This document shows, one piece after another, positions 34,879 to 46,779 of a stretch of 64,000 nt of DNA. The position numbers and the translations under genes were made by a program. Numbering within the stretch: position 1 is the stretch's first letter; each line of letters opens with the position of its first letter. Source of the stretch: Panax quinquefolius (Eukaryota; Streptophyta; Magnoliopsida; Apiales; Araliaceae); the NCBI GenBank assembly GCA_020205615.1, contig CM035152.1, positions 150,030,166 through 150,094,165 on the forward strand, given 5' to 3'. Below the pieces are notes generated by a model. The model made no database searches. It was not told where the DNA came from and saw only the letters and a list, made by a program, of their open reading frames with translations.

Positions 34879-35899
34879 GTGACCCTCTAGGTTCAATATT
34901 AAGCCAATAGTAGAATAAATAAATTAGAACCATTCTAATATTATTTATAATAAATTAAACTCCTTTAATAAAATATAAATAAATAATATTTATTCTACAT
35001 CATGAGTAACACCTTATAACTAATGTATCATGACTATCCGGATAATATGAATTCAACGTTTAATCTGTGGATTATCACAAAGAATACAAAAAACCTATTT
35101 CGTGAATAGGTATCGTACAATTCAATCCTTCTACCATACAATGTCCCGATTAAACATAAGACATGAAATTACTGACAAGTTTTATTTATTTATTCATATA
35201 CATTTCGATTCACAAAATGCAAAAATCTGATTAATATAAATTAGAAAGTCCTTTCTATTTTTTATTTCACATTGGCCAATGATTTCTGAGTTGTCACTTA
35301 TCAAATCGTATAGAACATTCTATCCCTTTACTAGAAGGAGTAGATCTTTTGTTGATCATTCACCTATCTCCATATATACTTTATTATATCCGAGCATACC
35401 CTATAGTATTAAGTAATATGTCAAAACATAACTCAGTATATACAAGATACTATGATGATCTCAAGTCTAAGGTTCACTTGTACAACTATCATTATCGGAA
35501 CCCATTGTCAGACAAGTAAAACTCCATTAAGGTTCCTTTAAGCGAATCACGTTCACTGAACTTATTCTCCAATAAGCACCTACATACTTGCTTTAATATC
35601 TCCACATAAATGATTATGAGATCAATCATCCTCTTCAACAGAGCAAACATAGTATGTACTAATCTATTCACAATCAGTAACCCTACATTAGTGATCCATA
35701 CGATTTGGAATATTTTATTTTTGGAGCTATCTAAAATTTAGATCTCATTAGCATAATCAACATTATGATTCTAAAACAATTTCTCCAAAACTATGGGTTT
35801 ATCACATTTATTAATTCAACTAATTAACATGGATAAAGAATTCCTTTTGTATTATATAAATTCTCTTATTAATAAATTAACAAGATTTCAAAGTAAATG

Positions 35900-35945
<46 letters not shown>
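35900..35945. repeat. (TA)n microsatellite near the inverted-repeat centre
   Basis: About 22 TA units in the terminal part of copia-type copy A, inside the loop of the inverted repeat. Confidence 0.95.
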
Positions 35946-35947
<2 letters not shown>

Positions 35948-35993
35948 ACATCCAATATGACAATGTGATTGGCTTGAAAGCGTACTACTTTCA

Positions 35994-36528
35994 CTCATAA
36001 TCATTTGTGTAGAGAAACTAAAGCAAGTTTGCAGGTGCTTATTAGAGAATAAGTTCACTAAATGTGAATCACTAAAGGAATACATAATGGAGTTTTATTT
36101 GTATGTTAATAGAAATTCTTAATGTGATAGTAGTACAAGTGATCATTGGACTTGAGATTATTATATCATAGTATCTTATGCATAATGAGTTATGCTTTGA
36201 CATGTCCCTTAAATCCTTTAGGGTATATCAAAGGGTATGATTGGGTATAATAAATTGTATATGGAGATAGGTGAATGATCAACAAAGAATTTACCACTTC
36301 TAACTAGTAAAAGGAGAGAATGTCCTATGTGATTCGATAAATGATAACTCAGTAATTCTTGGTCAAGGCAGAATGAAATTAAAAAGGAATTTCTAATTTC
36401 CATTATTTGAAATTATGCATTTGAGAATCAAAATACGTATAATCAAATAAAATAAGACTTGAAAATAATTTCATGTCTTATATTTGATTGGGACATTGTA
36501 TGGTAGAAGGATTGAACTGTACAAAAAT
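35994..36528 (-). mobile_element. Copia-type LTR, copy B (inverted), part 1
   Basis: Reverse complement of about 35090-35620 in copy A. It begins abruptly at 35994 with CTCATAATCATTTGTGTAGA, the inverse of 35601-35620, so the two copies form a stem of roughly 530 nt with a 373-nt loop. It is broken at 36528 by the Tekay element and continues at 56362. Confidence 0.8.
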
Positions 36529-38972
36529 TGTGACGCCCCCAAAATAGGTCCACACAACCCATTCTGAGTCGCCAAATACATGGTACAAAAAATAACTACA
36601 ACTTCATTATTACAATTGTCGTGCAAAATACGACAACACATATACTGTAAGTTTAAATACAAATATTGTATTCTAGACAATATCCAAACTCAAATAAGTC
36701 TTCATTACGATTATTGATACACTATTTTAAAAATAGCGAGGACTGCTAAAACAACTGACTTGAAACATCACTCCACACCCCGACTAGTTCCCGCTATATT
36801 CTCACTTCCTGAGAAGAAAAATGGAACAAAAAGGAAAATGGTGAGCTTAACTAGCCCAATAAAGAATATTATGACTAAGATAATATAGAAAAAAATTATC
36901 GTTAGCCTTCAATAAATCAGATAAAATATAATGGACAACAAGTTTTAGATCAATATTCGCAGCGGAAATAATAATTCATTAGAAGAGTTAAGTAGAGAAT
37001 GAAATCTACTATATTCTATAATTTAAAAGTCCATTATCAATATTTTATCTCTGTAACATCAATCAATATACATCTTAAATCAAATATTCATCTTTGCACT
37101 ACAGGCCAAAGATATTCATTTGTATCACCAGTTGGTAATATTCATTTCAACACCTGTCTATCTTTGCAATACGTACCAAAGATATCCATCAGGTAATCAT
37201 TCATCTTTGCACTACAGGCCAAAGATATTCAGTTATATCACCATTTAGGACTGAGAATGATGAAAAATATCTTAAAGAAAACGAATTCAGTGAGATAAAA
37301 GGACAAAGATTAGAGATTCGTACTTTGGTTTATCCAAGTTCAAAAATACTCCATAATAATCTATTGTGGAGCAATAATTCAAGAATGAAGATCAAAACAT
37401 GGATACAATCAAAAGTAGTAACCATAATAGACAACTTAGACAAAGAAAAGAAAATTTAATTTTTAAGTGAATAGTGCCGTATTCGTGAATAGTGTCGTAT
37501 ATGTGAATAGTGCCGTATACATGAATAGTAACCTCAACATGAAAAGGTAGAAATTTCACAATAAAATTTATACCTATATTTCGGTATAATGATATTGAAA
37601 GAAATAACATCATTTACGAAGAAAATACCATCCCTTACCTCAAAAGAATAGTACTTCTAGCTGAAATATCAGATATAATGCTGAAAGAAACTTACACTGA
37701 ATAGCAACACTCAAGATATCTAAATACTCACAAAAATACGCTCGATATTATAGAGAGAGAAAACTTTTGATTTTGGTGTCATTTTTATTTCTAACTAAGC
37801 ACCCTATTTATAGGAAAGTGGTAGCGCACCACTTCTGACAAATTTTGCCTACGCACACTTTTCTTGCAGCACACTCACTTTCAAGCCAAACATTTCAAAG
37901 CCAAAATGCATACTCCACCAAAAAAAGCAAAAGTGGAGCCCACCCATGCTTTTTTTAAAAAATATTTATTTCTGAAACTTTAATAATTCATAATAAATAT
38001 CCCTTTTATCAGAAAAATACCAATTTTATGTCTATTCCATATAAAACTTAATTCTCTACAACTTTGTAGATGAAAGTTTTTCCTAATTTCAAACAGAAAA
38101 TGACCGAAATCCACATACGGATGATTTTTAATACCTCCATTCCGACAAAATACTGATAAAACACCTCAGCATTAATTCCTTCATTTATATCCACACAAAA
38201 TAAATATTTTCTTATCATATAAATCAATAATTAATTATTCACAAATAATATTTTAGAATCACAATAATGACAACCATGTCGTTCCTAGGAAAGAAGGGGT
38301 TTTCCGATAAGGATTTCTCCTTACTGGCGCGCAATTAGGTGACCAAACCCCTTTTCTAGACAGAATTTCCTTAGACATTACAAATAATGATATCTAATAA
38401 TATTATTCAAATAATATGAATTATTGATCTCATAATGGGAAATATTTTGCAGTGACAATTATTGAAACAACAATAATATAAAATATCAACGTAGCAATTA
38501 TTGAATCAATAACATAAAATATTGAACAGTAATTACTGTAATAATTATTGAGTAGTGCCTTCTTACGTAAGAATCAATAATCTAAAAAATATTGTGCAAT
38601 ACCGTGTGCTACTGTGCAACCATGCATATTACTGTACTTTAACCACTAGGTATTCCAATAGTGTTAACAGTAATAACTACGCCGTTATTTACAAAAAAAC
38701 TCATACTTGTTATTTTCTTCATCCTACAGTTTTCCGTTATGGGGCCCACAAATGGCTGCGCCGTCGTACGAATATTCCCCGACAACAAGAATATTCCATA
38801 ACCAAATGAATATTCCCTGACAATAATGAATATTTTATAACCACTTGCTTATTTTTTAAAATTTGCACATTTCACTCATAACCAAAGTATTATATCAAAT
38901 TAACACCTTATTATTTCAAAATAATGAATAGAGAAAATTTAATTTTATTTATAAAAAAGTTGGGGTCTTACA
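36529..38972 (-). repeat. 3' LTR of the Tekay element
   Basis: 2444 bp, plus-strand ends TGTGACGCCCCC and GGGGTCTTACA. The minus-strand TATA is at 37804-37813. It contains three 'ctttgcactacaggccaaagatatt' hairpin modules (37080-37225), GTGAATAGT repeats (37468-37530), and three GAATATTC motifs (38768-38815). Confidence 0.9.
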
Positions 38973-38985
38973 ACCTCTCCTCCTT
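38973..38985 (-). other. Polypurine tract of the Tekay element
   Basis: On the minus strand AAGGAGGAGAGGT lies directly before the LTR start TGTAAGACCCC and just after the pol stop codon. Confidence 0.8.
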
Positions 38986-39826
38986 ATAAAATTTTGTCCT
39001 CGAAATTGACGTACGTACCTGGTGTTTCGAAAAGGTGAGGATACCTCGCTTTCATGTCTGATTCCAACTCCCAGGTCATTTCCTCAATAGCATGGTTCCT
39101 CCACAAAACCTTAACTTGTGGTATAACCTTTGTGCGTAGGACATGTTCTTTCCTATCCAAGATCTCAATAGGTACCTCCTCGTACGTTAAATCTTCGGCT
39201 ATCTCTTCTGGTTCTAACTCAATAATTTTTTTTGGGTCTTTCACATATTTACGAAGCATAGATATGTGAAAAATATTATGAACACGAGACATGCTTGGAG
39301 GTAATGCGAGTCTATAGGCCACATTTTCTATTCGTTCAAGAATCTCAAATGGACCAACAAATCGTGGATTGAGCTTTCCTCTCTTCCCAAATCTTGTAAC
39401 TCCAATCCATGGAGCAATACATAACAATACATGGTCCCTAATATTAAATTCCATGTCCTTTTGATGAAGATCCGCATAACTTTTTTGTCGATCCTGTGCC
39501 GTTTGTATACGTTGTCGAATCATTTGGATCTTCTCTGTAGTCATGCGTACCAATTCTGGTCCCAACAACATTGCTTCACCCACCTCGTCCCAGAATACTG
39601 GAGAATGACACTTTCGTCCATACAACGCCTCGAATGGAGCCGTGCCTATACTTACTTGATAACTATTGTTGTAGGAGAATTCCACCAATGACAAGTACTT
39701 ATCCCAATTTCCTTTGAAATCTAGGACACGGAGTCTTAACAGATCTTTAAGAGTTTGAATAGTCCTTTCTGATTGCCCGTCCATTTGAGGATGGTATGCC
39801 GAACTGAAATGTAAATCTGTGCCCAT
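38984..39826 (-). pseudogene. Tekay integrase C-terminal half with chromodomain-like tail
   Basis: 280 codons of the pol 3' end. The catalytic Glu lies in SSAYHPQMDGQSERTIQTL (start of the frame). Then come FSYNNSYQ..APFEALYGRKC, the GPF/Y-type region (LNPRFVGPFEILERI), RVHNIFHISMLRKYV, and a C-terminal chromodomain-like region IPQVKVLWRNH..E.TWE.E.DM...YPHLF. Such tails target chromoviruses to heterochromatin. The frame is intact from here to the stop, but is separated from the integrase core by a frameshift near 39830. The end VNFEDKIL-stop abuts the polypurine tract. Confidence 0.9.
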
Positions 39827-40136
39827 AGCTTCTGCAAACTAACCCAAATTCGTGTAGTGAATCTTGGGTTACGATTCGAAACTATTGATACTGGCATGCC
39901 ATGCAATCTCACAATCTCATTCACGTACATACGAGCAAGACGTTTAAGGGAATAAGTTTCTCGTATCGGCAAGAAATGAGCAGACTTGGTTAATCTATCA
40001 ATAATAACCCAAATCGCATCTATGCCTTGAGAAACCTTGGGAAGACCCGTAACAAAATCCATGGTAATGTGTTCTCACTTCTATTTCGGAATCTCAAGTA
40101 GTTGCAAGTCGTACAAAATGGGTCTTTGTGTTAACA
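39736..40136 (-). pseudogene. Tekay integrase core (damaged)
   Basis: The frame starting MDFVTGLPKVSQGIDAIWVI (first catalytic Asp) continues TKSAHFLPIRETYSL. It then reads VSIVSNRNPRFTTRIW, where the family has SDRDPRF: both Asp are Asn, so the second catalytic residue is lost. A one-base frameshift near 39830 separates the Glu. Upstream, LLTQRPILYDLQ joins LLEIPK directly, so the HHCC zinc domain has been deleted. The region meets the solo copia-type LTR at 40142. Confidence 0.85.
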
Positions 40137-40141
40137 ACATC

Positions 40142-41618
40142 TGTAGGGTTTTCGGCACAAAAACGCAGCGGAAATAGAAAATAAATCAAAGCAATTCCGA
40201 AACCCAAAACAGGATCCAAGCGAAACTAAAATTAATTCAGTGGTTTAGATATTATACCGATTATGGAAAAATTCTGAAATAGCTTCGAATCCTTTACGCA
40301 ATCCAATTAGAACCGCGCCTCTACGGTATCCACACGAACACCGCACGAACCGTCGAACGATTTTGCAATAAGAGGGACTTGCGGTACTAGCCACCAAAGG
40401 AATGATTATGAAACTATTTTCTCTCTAGTCTCTTTCTAAGAGCAGCTTGGGTTTTTCAATTATGATGTAACCCTAAGTAGCTGCCATATATCATATTTAT
40501 AGTAGTAAAAAGGAATTAATCAAATCAAAACCTAATTTCATAAAATCTGAATTATATATATATATATATATATCTTAATTAAGTCTTACTTAATTAATAT
40601 ATATATATATACAAATTATCCTTTTAATTTTAATTAATTCCCTTTTAATAACGTTCTATGTGTGTGACCCTATAGGTTATTATTACGTTGACAATAATTT
40701 TAAAATCATATTATAAAATTATAAATAAAGGAATGACATCTAGTAATGCATCACTGCTACCCAAGTAATAATAAGATCGATGATTCGATGCAACCTTTTT
40801 GTGACCAATGTTTCAATGTAATTTAATCCTTTTAACCTTAATATCCTAGATTAAACCCGAGTCATGGAATGTGTCATACTCTTCATAATTTAATCTGAGT
40901 TTTCTTGATCAATGAGTAGACTATATGAAACAAATCACTATTTGAGCATGACCATGCATTTCATAGTCCTACTCAATCAAGAGGCCTATGGATATCACCC
41001 CTAATAAATAGGAGGGTTAAATTTTATCTAGATCACTCATATTCCTCACACGATTCATAATGTACCTAATAATCACCTTTATAGTGCACCCTATTAAAGG
41101 TGACATTTGATGATATCAAAGTACATAAATTCCCGTGTAGTAATATAGCGATTTCAGGTCGGAGGACCATTACATCATTGTCACTATGAGAATTTCTAAT
41201 AACACTTCGCATAATGCTCCACATAGAATTCTCATGGTGGGTCTGTCCAGTACATCGTTCTCTAACATGTACCTATGCATTGACTTAATATCTCATATAT
41301 TTATGACCAAAGAGATTTGGTCATCAGTCAATCCACATACTAGTCTCAATGCATCATTGTTGTCCCATCAACAATGATACTCGACTAGGGACATTTAAGA
41401 ACAATGATACTAATTGTAATTATATAATCTCATATTCAAGTCACATACTTGAAACTATATAATTTGTATCACTATTCTAAGGATTTTTATTATGTTAACA
41501 TTTATATAACGTAGTAAATAAAACCATAATAAAATCATTCATTTAATAAATCAAATATAATATCAAAACGTTAAGAAATTATATCAAATAATTGGCCTCT
41601 AGGGCATAAACTCTAACA
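40142..41618. mobile_element. Solo copia-type LTR inside pol, perfect target duplication
   Basis: 1477 bp, TGTAGGGTTTTC...AACTCTAACA, flanked by ACATC on both sides (40137-40141 and 41619-41623). It splits the region between RNase H and integrase. It contains (TA)n tracts at 40554-40572 and 40596-40611. No coding capacity. It is related in layout ('acgcagcggaaatag' near the start) to, but distinct from, the copia-type LTR of copies A and B. Confidence 0.9.
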
Positions 41619-41623
41619 ACATC

Positions 41624-42355
41624 GCACTTTTCATTCGCGATATGATCTTCTACTCATAAATCGCCACCTACCACGTTTGCTTTTCCAAGATGATATTGAA
41701 TGGTATGGTCGTAATCTTTCAACAGCTCGAGCCAACGTCTTTGCCGCATGTTGAGTTCCTTTTGGGTGAAGAAATATTTGAGGCTTTTATGATTTGTATA
41801 AATCTCCACTTTCTCCCCATACAGGTAATGTCTCCAGATTTTCAACGCGAAAACAACTGCTGCCAACTCTAGATCATGAGTAGGATAATTCCTCCCATAT
41901 TTTTTGAGTTATCGCGAGGCATAGGCTATGACTTTCCCATGTTGCATGAGAACACATCATAACCCCTTGTCTAAAGCATCTTTGTAGATAACAAATCCAT
42001 CAGAACCAGATGGTATTATCAGAATAGGTGTCGAAATGAGTCTCCTCTTGAGCTCTTGGAAACTTTTCTCGCATTCCTCGCTCCATAAGAATTTTGTATA
42101 TTTCCGAGTCAGCTGAGTTAACGGAGTAGAGATTCGAGAAAATCATTCCACGAATCTCCGATAATAACCAGCTAAGCCTAGAAAGCTACGTACTTCGATC
42201 ACCGACTTCGATTGCTCCCAACTTTTTATTGCTTCAATCTTCGCCGAGTTAACAGATACTCCATGTTTTGACACCACGTGCCCAAGGAATGCTACTTCCT
42301 CAAGCCAGAACTCGTATTTCTTTAGCTTTGCATATAGCTTACTATCACGAAGCTT
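41624..42355 (-). pseudogene. Tekay RNase H and RT connection
   Basis: The readable frame 41654-41866 has [47 protein letters not shown] and [10 protein letters not shown], the C-terminal RNase H region. Reading upstream to 42355 gives the RT thumb/connection and the N-terminal RNase H, with several stops. The SRRS stretch that follows RNase H reads up to the solo LTR. Confidence 0.8.
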
Positions 42356-43048
42356 TTAATGTACCAGCTTCAAATGGTGCTCATGATCTTCACGGCTTTT
42401 GGAATAGATGAGGATGTCATCAATAAAGACAACAATGAACTGACCCAAATATTCCTTGAACACACGGTTCATCATATCCATGAAAGCAATAGGAGCATTA
42501 GTCAATCCAAAAGACATGACTAAGAACTCATAATGTCCGTACCGAGTTTTGAAGGCAGTCTTCAAAATATCCTCAGTTTTAATCTTCAGCTGATGATATC
42601 CAGAACAAAGATCGATCTTTGAAAAGAATTGTGCTCCTTGTAACTGGTCGAATAGGTCATCAATGCGAGGTAACGGATACCTATTCTTTATGGTGACATG
42701 GTTCAATTCCCGATAGTCAATATAAATTCACATACTCCCGTCTTTCTTCTTTACGAATAAAATAGGAGCACCCTAAGGAGATGTACTAAGACGAATGAAA
42801 CCGATGTCTAACAACTCCTGTAGTTGGACCTTTAACTCCTGAAGTTTAATAGGAGCCATTTGATATGGGGTTTTAAAAATTGGTTTTGTATCAGGTTCAA
42901 GGTCAATAAAGAATTCAACTTCACGTTCTGGGGGTAGACCGGGAAGTTCTTCAGGAAATACGCCAGGAAATTCGTTAACAATAGAAATATTATTCAAATC
43001 TGACATGTTTTTGTTTAACTCTATAAAATGGGCTAAGAAGCTTGACAT
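42356..43048 (-). pseudogene. Tekay reverse transcriptase
   Basis: Two frames divided by stops near 42720-42772. N-terminal frame 42773-43048: [20 protein letters not shown] and [21 protein letters not shown]-terminal frame 42356-42706: [35 protein letters not shown] (first catalytic Asp), [20 protein letters not shown], and the catalytic [11 protein letters not shown]. The interrupting stops lie in the highly conserved GAPILFVKKKDGSM..DYREL segment. All three catalytic Asp are present. Confidence 0.9.
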
Positions 43049-43134
43049 CTATTTTTCAATAAACGAATGACTTTATGGCTTGATATGATAATGAATGACT
43101 TTAGTGGTTTGGTTGCTTGAATTCGCATAACAGG

Positions 43135-43647
43135 TTAGTTAAGAATATGAAAACTAACAATCTTACGAAAAAAATCAATTTTGGCATGATGAGTAGTTAA
43201 CCAATAAATCCTTAAAAGCACATCAAATGCAAGTATCTTTAAAGAGATAAGATCAACTGGTAATGTGTTGGTGCCAACTTGGATCAAGCAAGATTTATAA
43301 ACAGTGGATGTAATGAAAGTTTCTCCTAACGGAGTCTCAACAGATAAGTCAAAGTCTAATTTTTTCGGAGTCAAGTTCAAACTTTGAGCACAAGTACGGG
43401 AGATAAAAGAATGGATAGAACCGGTATCTAGTAAGGTATAAACTTCGCAAGAGTTTATGATTAGCTTACTCGTGATCACCTCGTTTGGGTTCCTCGCGTT
43501 TTGGGCAGTCACGACAAACACTCTTCCAAGAACCACCGACTTTGACTTGTCCGGGACAGCCTTTGGAGTCACCATTCCCGCTGGACTTGGTTTTTCTACA
43601 GGACAATCTCTAGCTATGTGACCTTGCTTTCCACAGTTATAACACAC
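43135..43647 (-). pseudogene. Tekay second zinc knuckle and protease
   Basis: Starts with CYNCGKQGHIARDC, a clean CCHC knuckle, then a linker and the aspartic protease with LLDTGSIHSFIS (about 43400-43440). It ends ISLKILAFDVLLRIYWL..HHAKIDF at 43135. Separated from gag only by an in-frame TAA (43654-43656). Confidence 0.9.
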
Positions 43648-43653
43648 CTTGAA

Positions 43654-44532
43654 TTATTGTGGGCAGTTTGGGTTGATGTGTCCCTCTTTCCTGCATTTAT
43701 AACATACGACCGGTGGTCGTTCTCCTCCCCTAGAAATAGTTGATGCTGGTGTTGAAGTCTTCATGTTGTCATTGTTGTACCTTCTCTTTTTGAAATCTCC
43801 CCCTGACTCGCTTCTTTTACTATCATGGCCACGATTACCACCAGAGTGGTTACCTCTTTTGTCCGGATATTTTCCTCCCCACTGGTTGTCATTGTTCCGA
43901 TGACTGCTGCCACCAGTATGACTCTGGTTGTGGTCCCTCGGTTGAACATACTCATTATCTCGTTCTAATAATTGAGCCCTGTTCACTACATCTGAATATA
44001 GAGAAATTTTGTGAGAAATGAGGTATTGATGAATTTCGGGTTTTAAACCACTTAGAAACATCCGCGTCATACGTTCCTCATTCTCTACCAAATGAGGTGC
44101 AAACCTGGATAACTCCGCGAACTGAGCCTCGTACTGGGACACAATCATGTTGTTTTGTTCCAGTCTAATAAACCCTACCTCCTTCATATGACGAATACTC
44201 TCAGGAAAGTACTTGTCATTGAATAGTTTCTGAAATGTTTCCCAAGACATATTAAGTGCTGCTGGCTTGGTACGCTTCATAGATTTCCACCAGTAATCTG
44301 CCTCACCACGGAACATAAAGGTGGTGAATGGAACCTTCTGTTCCTCCGTGCATCCTAATATATCAAATATCTTGGTAATTTCCTTAACCCACGTTTTCGC
44401 CTTAATAGGATTCGGCTTTCCAAAAAACTCTAGTGGTCCCAACTCTTTAAACTGCTTGGCTGTGATAAGTCGCGCGTTGCTATCATTTCCACCCATATTT
44501 TGTACACGAGTCTCCCTCGTCTGATTTTGCAT
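43654..44532 (-). pseudogene. Tekay gag
   Basis: 292 codons from MQNQTRETRVQNMGG. The retrotransposon gag domain covers about residues 40-165 (FFGKPNPIKAKTWVKEI, CTEEQKVPFTTFMFRGEADY, FNDKYFPESIRHMKE). A Gly/Arg/Asn-rich linker follows, then a CCHC knuckle (CYKCRKEGHINPNC), and a TAA stop two residues later. The normal continuation, a second knuckle, begins in the same frame 4 codons beyond. CAA to TAA is a likely single C-to-T change. Gag forms the capsid and packages element RNA. Confidence 0.9.
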
Positions 44533-44808
44533 GAACTATAAAAAGCTTCTAAACATCCCATCATTCATTGTTTGATCGGTGGTGTTGTTTACAGGAGGAA
44601 CATTGTTGTCCTGTTGCACGTTCTTCTAGTTGGTTATTGTTGGTGTCTCAATGGTCTCATGTGCTCCATTACTCATCTTAACATTTTCATATTCTGACTG
44701 AACAACAAATAAGCTTAGGTAGGACACACTAGCGAAGGATTTACTCGTCTCTCCCCTCCTAGTTCTATTCCCCGATCTCTGCCAGAGGCCAGAGACCATA
44801 TCCCTAAG

Positions 44809-44821
44809 CTCTAATACAAAC
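44809..44821 (-). other. Primer-binding site of the Tekay element (degenerate)
   Basis: On the minus strand directly after the 5' LTR: TTTGTATTAGAGC, two or three changes from TGGTATCAGAGC (initiator-Met tRNA complement). Confidence 0.7.
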
Positions 44822-45716
44822 TGTGACGCCCCCAAAATAGGTCCACACAACCCATTCTGAGTTTTGAAATACATGGTATAGAAAATAACTACAACTTCAT
44901 TATTACAATTGTTGTGCAAAATACGACAACACATATGCTATAAGTTTAAATACAAATATTTTCTTCTAGACAATATCCAAACTCAAATAAGTCCTCATTA
45001 CAATTATTGATACATTATTTTACAAAATAGTGAGGACTGCTAAAACAACTGACTTGAAACATCACTCCATACCCCGACTAGTTCCCGCTATATTCTCGCA
45101 TCCTAAAAAGAAAAATGGAACAAAAAGGAAAATGGTGAGCTTAACTAGCCCAATAAAAAATATTATGACTAAGATAATATAGAAAAAAATTATCGTTAGC
45201 CTTCAATAAATCAGATAACATATAATGGACAACAAGTTTTAGATCAATATTCGCAGCGGAAATAACAATTCATTAGAAGAGTTAAGTAGAGAATGAAATC
45301 TACTATATTCTATAATTTAAAAGTCCATCATCAATATTTTATCTCTATAACATCAATCAATATACATCTTAAATCAAATATTCATCTTTGCACTACAGGC
45401 TAAAGATATTCATTTGTATCACCAGTTGGTAATATTCATCTCAACACATGTCCATCTTTGCAATACGTGCCAAAGATATTCATCAGGTAATCATTCATCT
45501 TTGCACTATAGGCTAAAGATATTCAGTTATATCACCATTTAGGACTGAGGATGATGAAAAATATCTTAAAGAAAACGAATTCGGTGAGATAAAAGGATAA
45601 AGATTAGGTATTCGTACTTTGGTTTATCCAAGTTCAAAAATACTCCATAATAATCCATTTTGGAGCAATAATTCAAGAATGAAGATCAAAACATGGATAC
45701 AATCAAAGGTAGTAAC
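44822..45716 (-). repeat. 5' LTR of the Tekay element, distal part
   Basis: Matches 36529 onward and is cut at 45716 by the nested non-autonomous element, leaving the duplicated GTAAC. Continues at 54860. Confidence 0.9.
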
Positions 45717-45889
45717 TGTAACGATCCCAAAATAGGTCCATTCCATCCAACCCATTCTGAGTCGCCAAATATATGGTACGGAAAACAACTACAACTTTAT
45801 TACAACAATTGTCGTGCAAAATACAACAACACATATGTTGTGAGTTTAGAAACAAATATATACCAACTGTAGCACGTCACAATGACACC

Positions 45890-46258
45890 TTACATAAAGG
45901 TATAGTCAAAAACTGTTTTAGAAATTAGAATCTTTGGGAAGTGCTCAAGGAAACCTTTGTACATGGGAGGCCATACTTTAAGGTTATGGTAGATATCATA
46001 TGGCCACAGAATTATCCTTGGTTGACCCAATAGACCCCAAAGAAAAACGAGAAGATTACTATCGTATTCTTCCCAATGGTGAGTCTTCTCTTGACATATC
46101 ATTATCTCCATTGTCTCTAATTGGGTATTATACTCCAAACAAACACCAAGATTATATAAGTAGTGCTTGTAAATATACTCAGCAAGTGGATGAGCACAAC
46201 CATGTCTTATGATAACACGAGTTTGTATGTCATTAGACATCTTGTATGATAGTGACAA
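45890..46258 (-). other. LTR-resident ORF, 122 codons (left copy)
   Basis: A stop-free minus-strand frame starting MSLSYKMSNDIQTRVIIRHG, with five Trp (HHWEEYD, FLWGLLGQ, LWPYDIYHNLKVWPPMY). I recognise no domain and see no membrane segment. The plus strand has a 70-codon frame at 46000-46212 in the same place, so the coding strand, if any, is open. The block replaces about 300 bp found in the related Tekay LTRs and may be captured host sequence. It is repeated at 50617-50985 with three residue changes. Confidence 0.35.
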
Positions 46259-46779
46259 AACACCCTTCCAAAGTTGGATTCACCTCACCCTCAACATCTA
46301 TAGACCACCACTCTATTCCCTCGCTATCCCCCGCTCGACCCAGCTACACTTTTATTACTTGAAAGGAATTGTGAAACAAAAGGGGTGAGCACAACTAGCT
46401 CAGTAAAGAATATTATGACTAAAGATAAATAAATTATCAATAGTCTTCATCAAGTAATAAATTAGAGATTTAGAACATATGGTAGATGATAAAACTTTTC
46501 AACCATAGTTATAGCAATGAACGAAGCAATCCATTAAAAGAGTCAAATAGACTATAAAGTCTATTGTCTTCTCCACGTTAAAAGTCCACCAAAGAATATT
46601 TTATCCTCGTAACATCAATCAACAGCTTTCTTTCCACAATTATATGAATAACTCATAATCATAATTGTAATTCTAAATTCTCTTCGCATCCAAGACGAAG
46701 ATAATTTTCATCACTTTCTTTACACGAAACATCAAATATCATGGTTATACCAAATCACGCCTTCACTCATAATCATACT

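Larger units (their letters stand above)
31456..35993 (+). mobile_element. Copia-type LTR, copy A (interrupted by a solo gypsy LTR)
   Basis: Non-coding sequence split into 31456-32137 and 34884-35993 by the solo LTR at 32143-34878. The distal part matches 1-850, and almost all of it matches the inverted copy B. The start is uncertain (TGCTAGTTAG at 31456 is a guess from the 'aacagcggaaac' motif, which also occurs near the start of the LTR at 40142). It ends TACTTTCA at 35993, as at 850. A (TA)n tract lies at about 35900-35945. Confidence 0.65.

Noticed and set aside
38555..38809. 84-codon plus-strand ORF
   Set aside because: In non-coding U3 of a Tekay LTR and broken in the sister copies.
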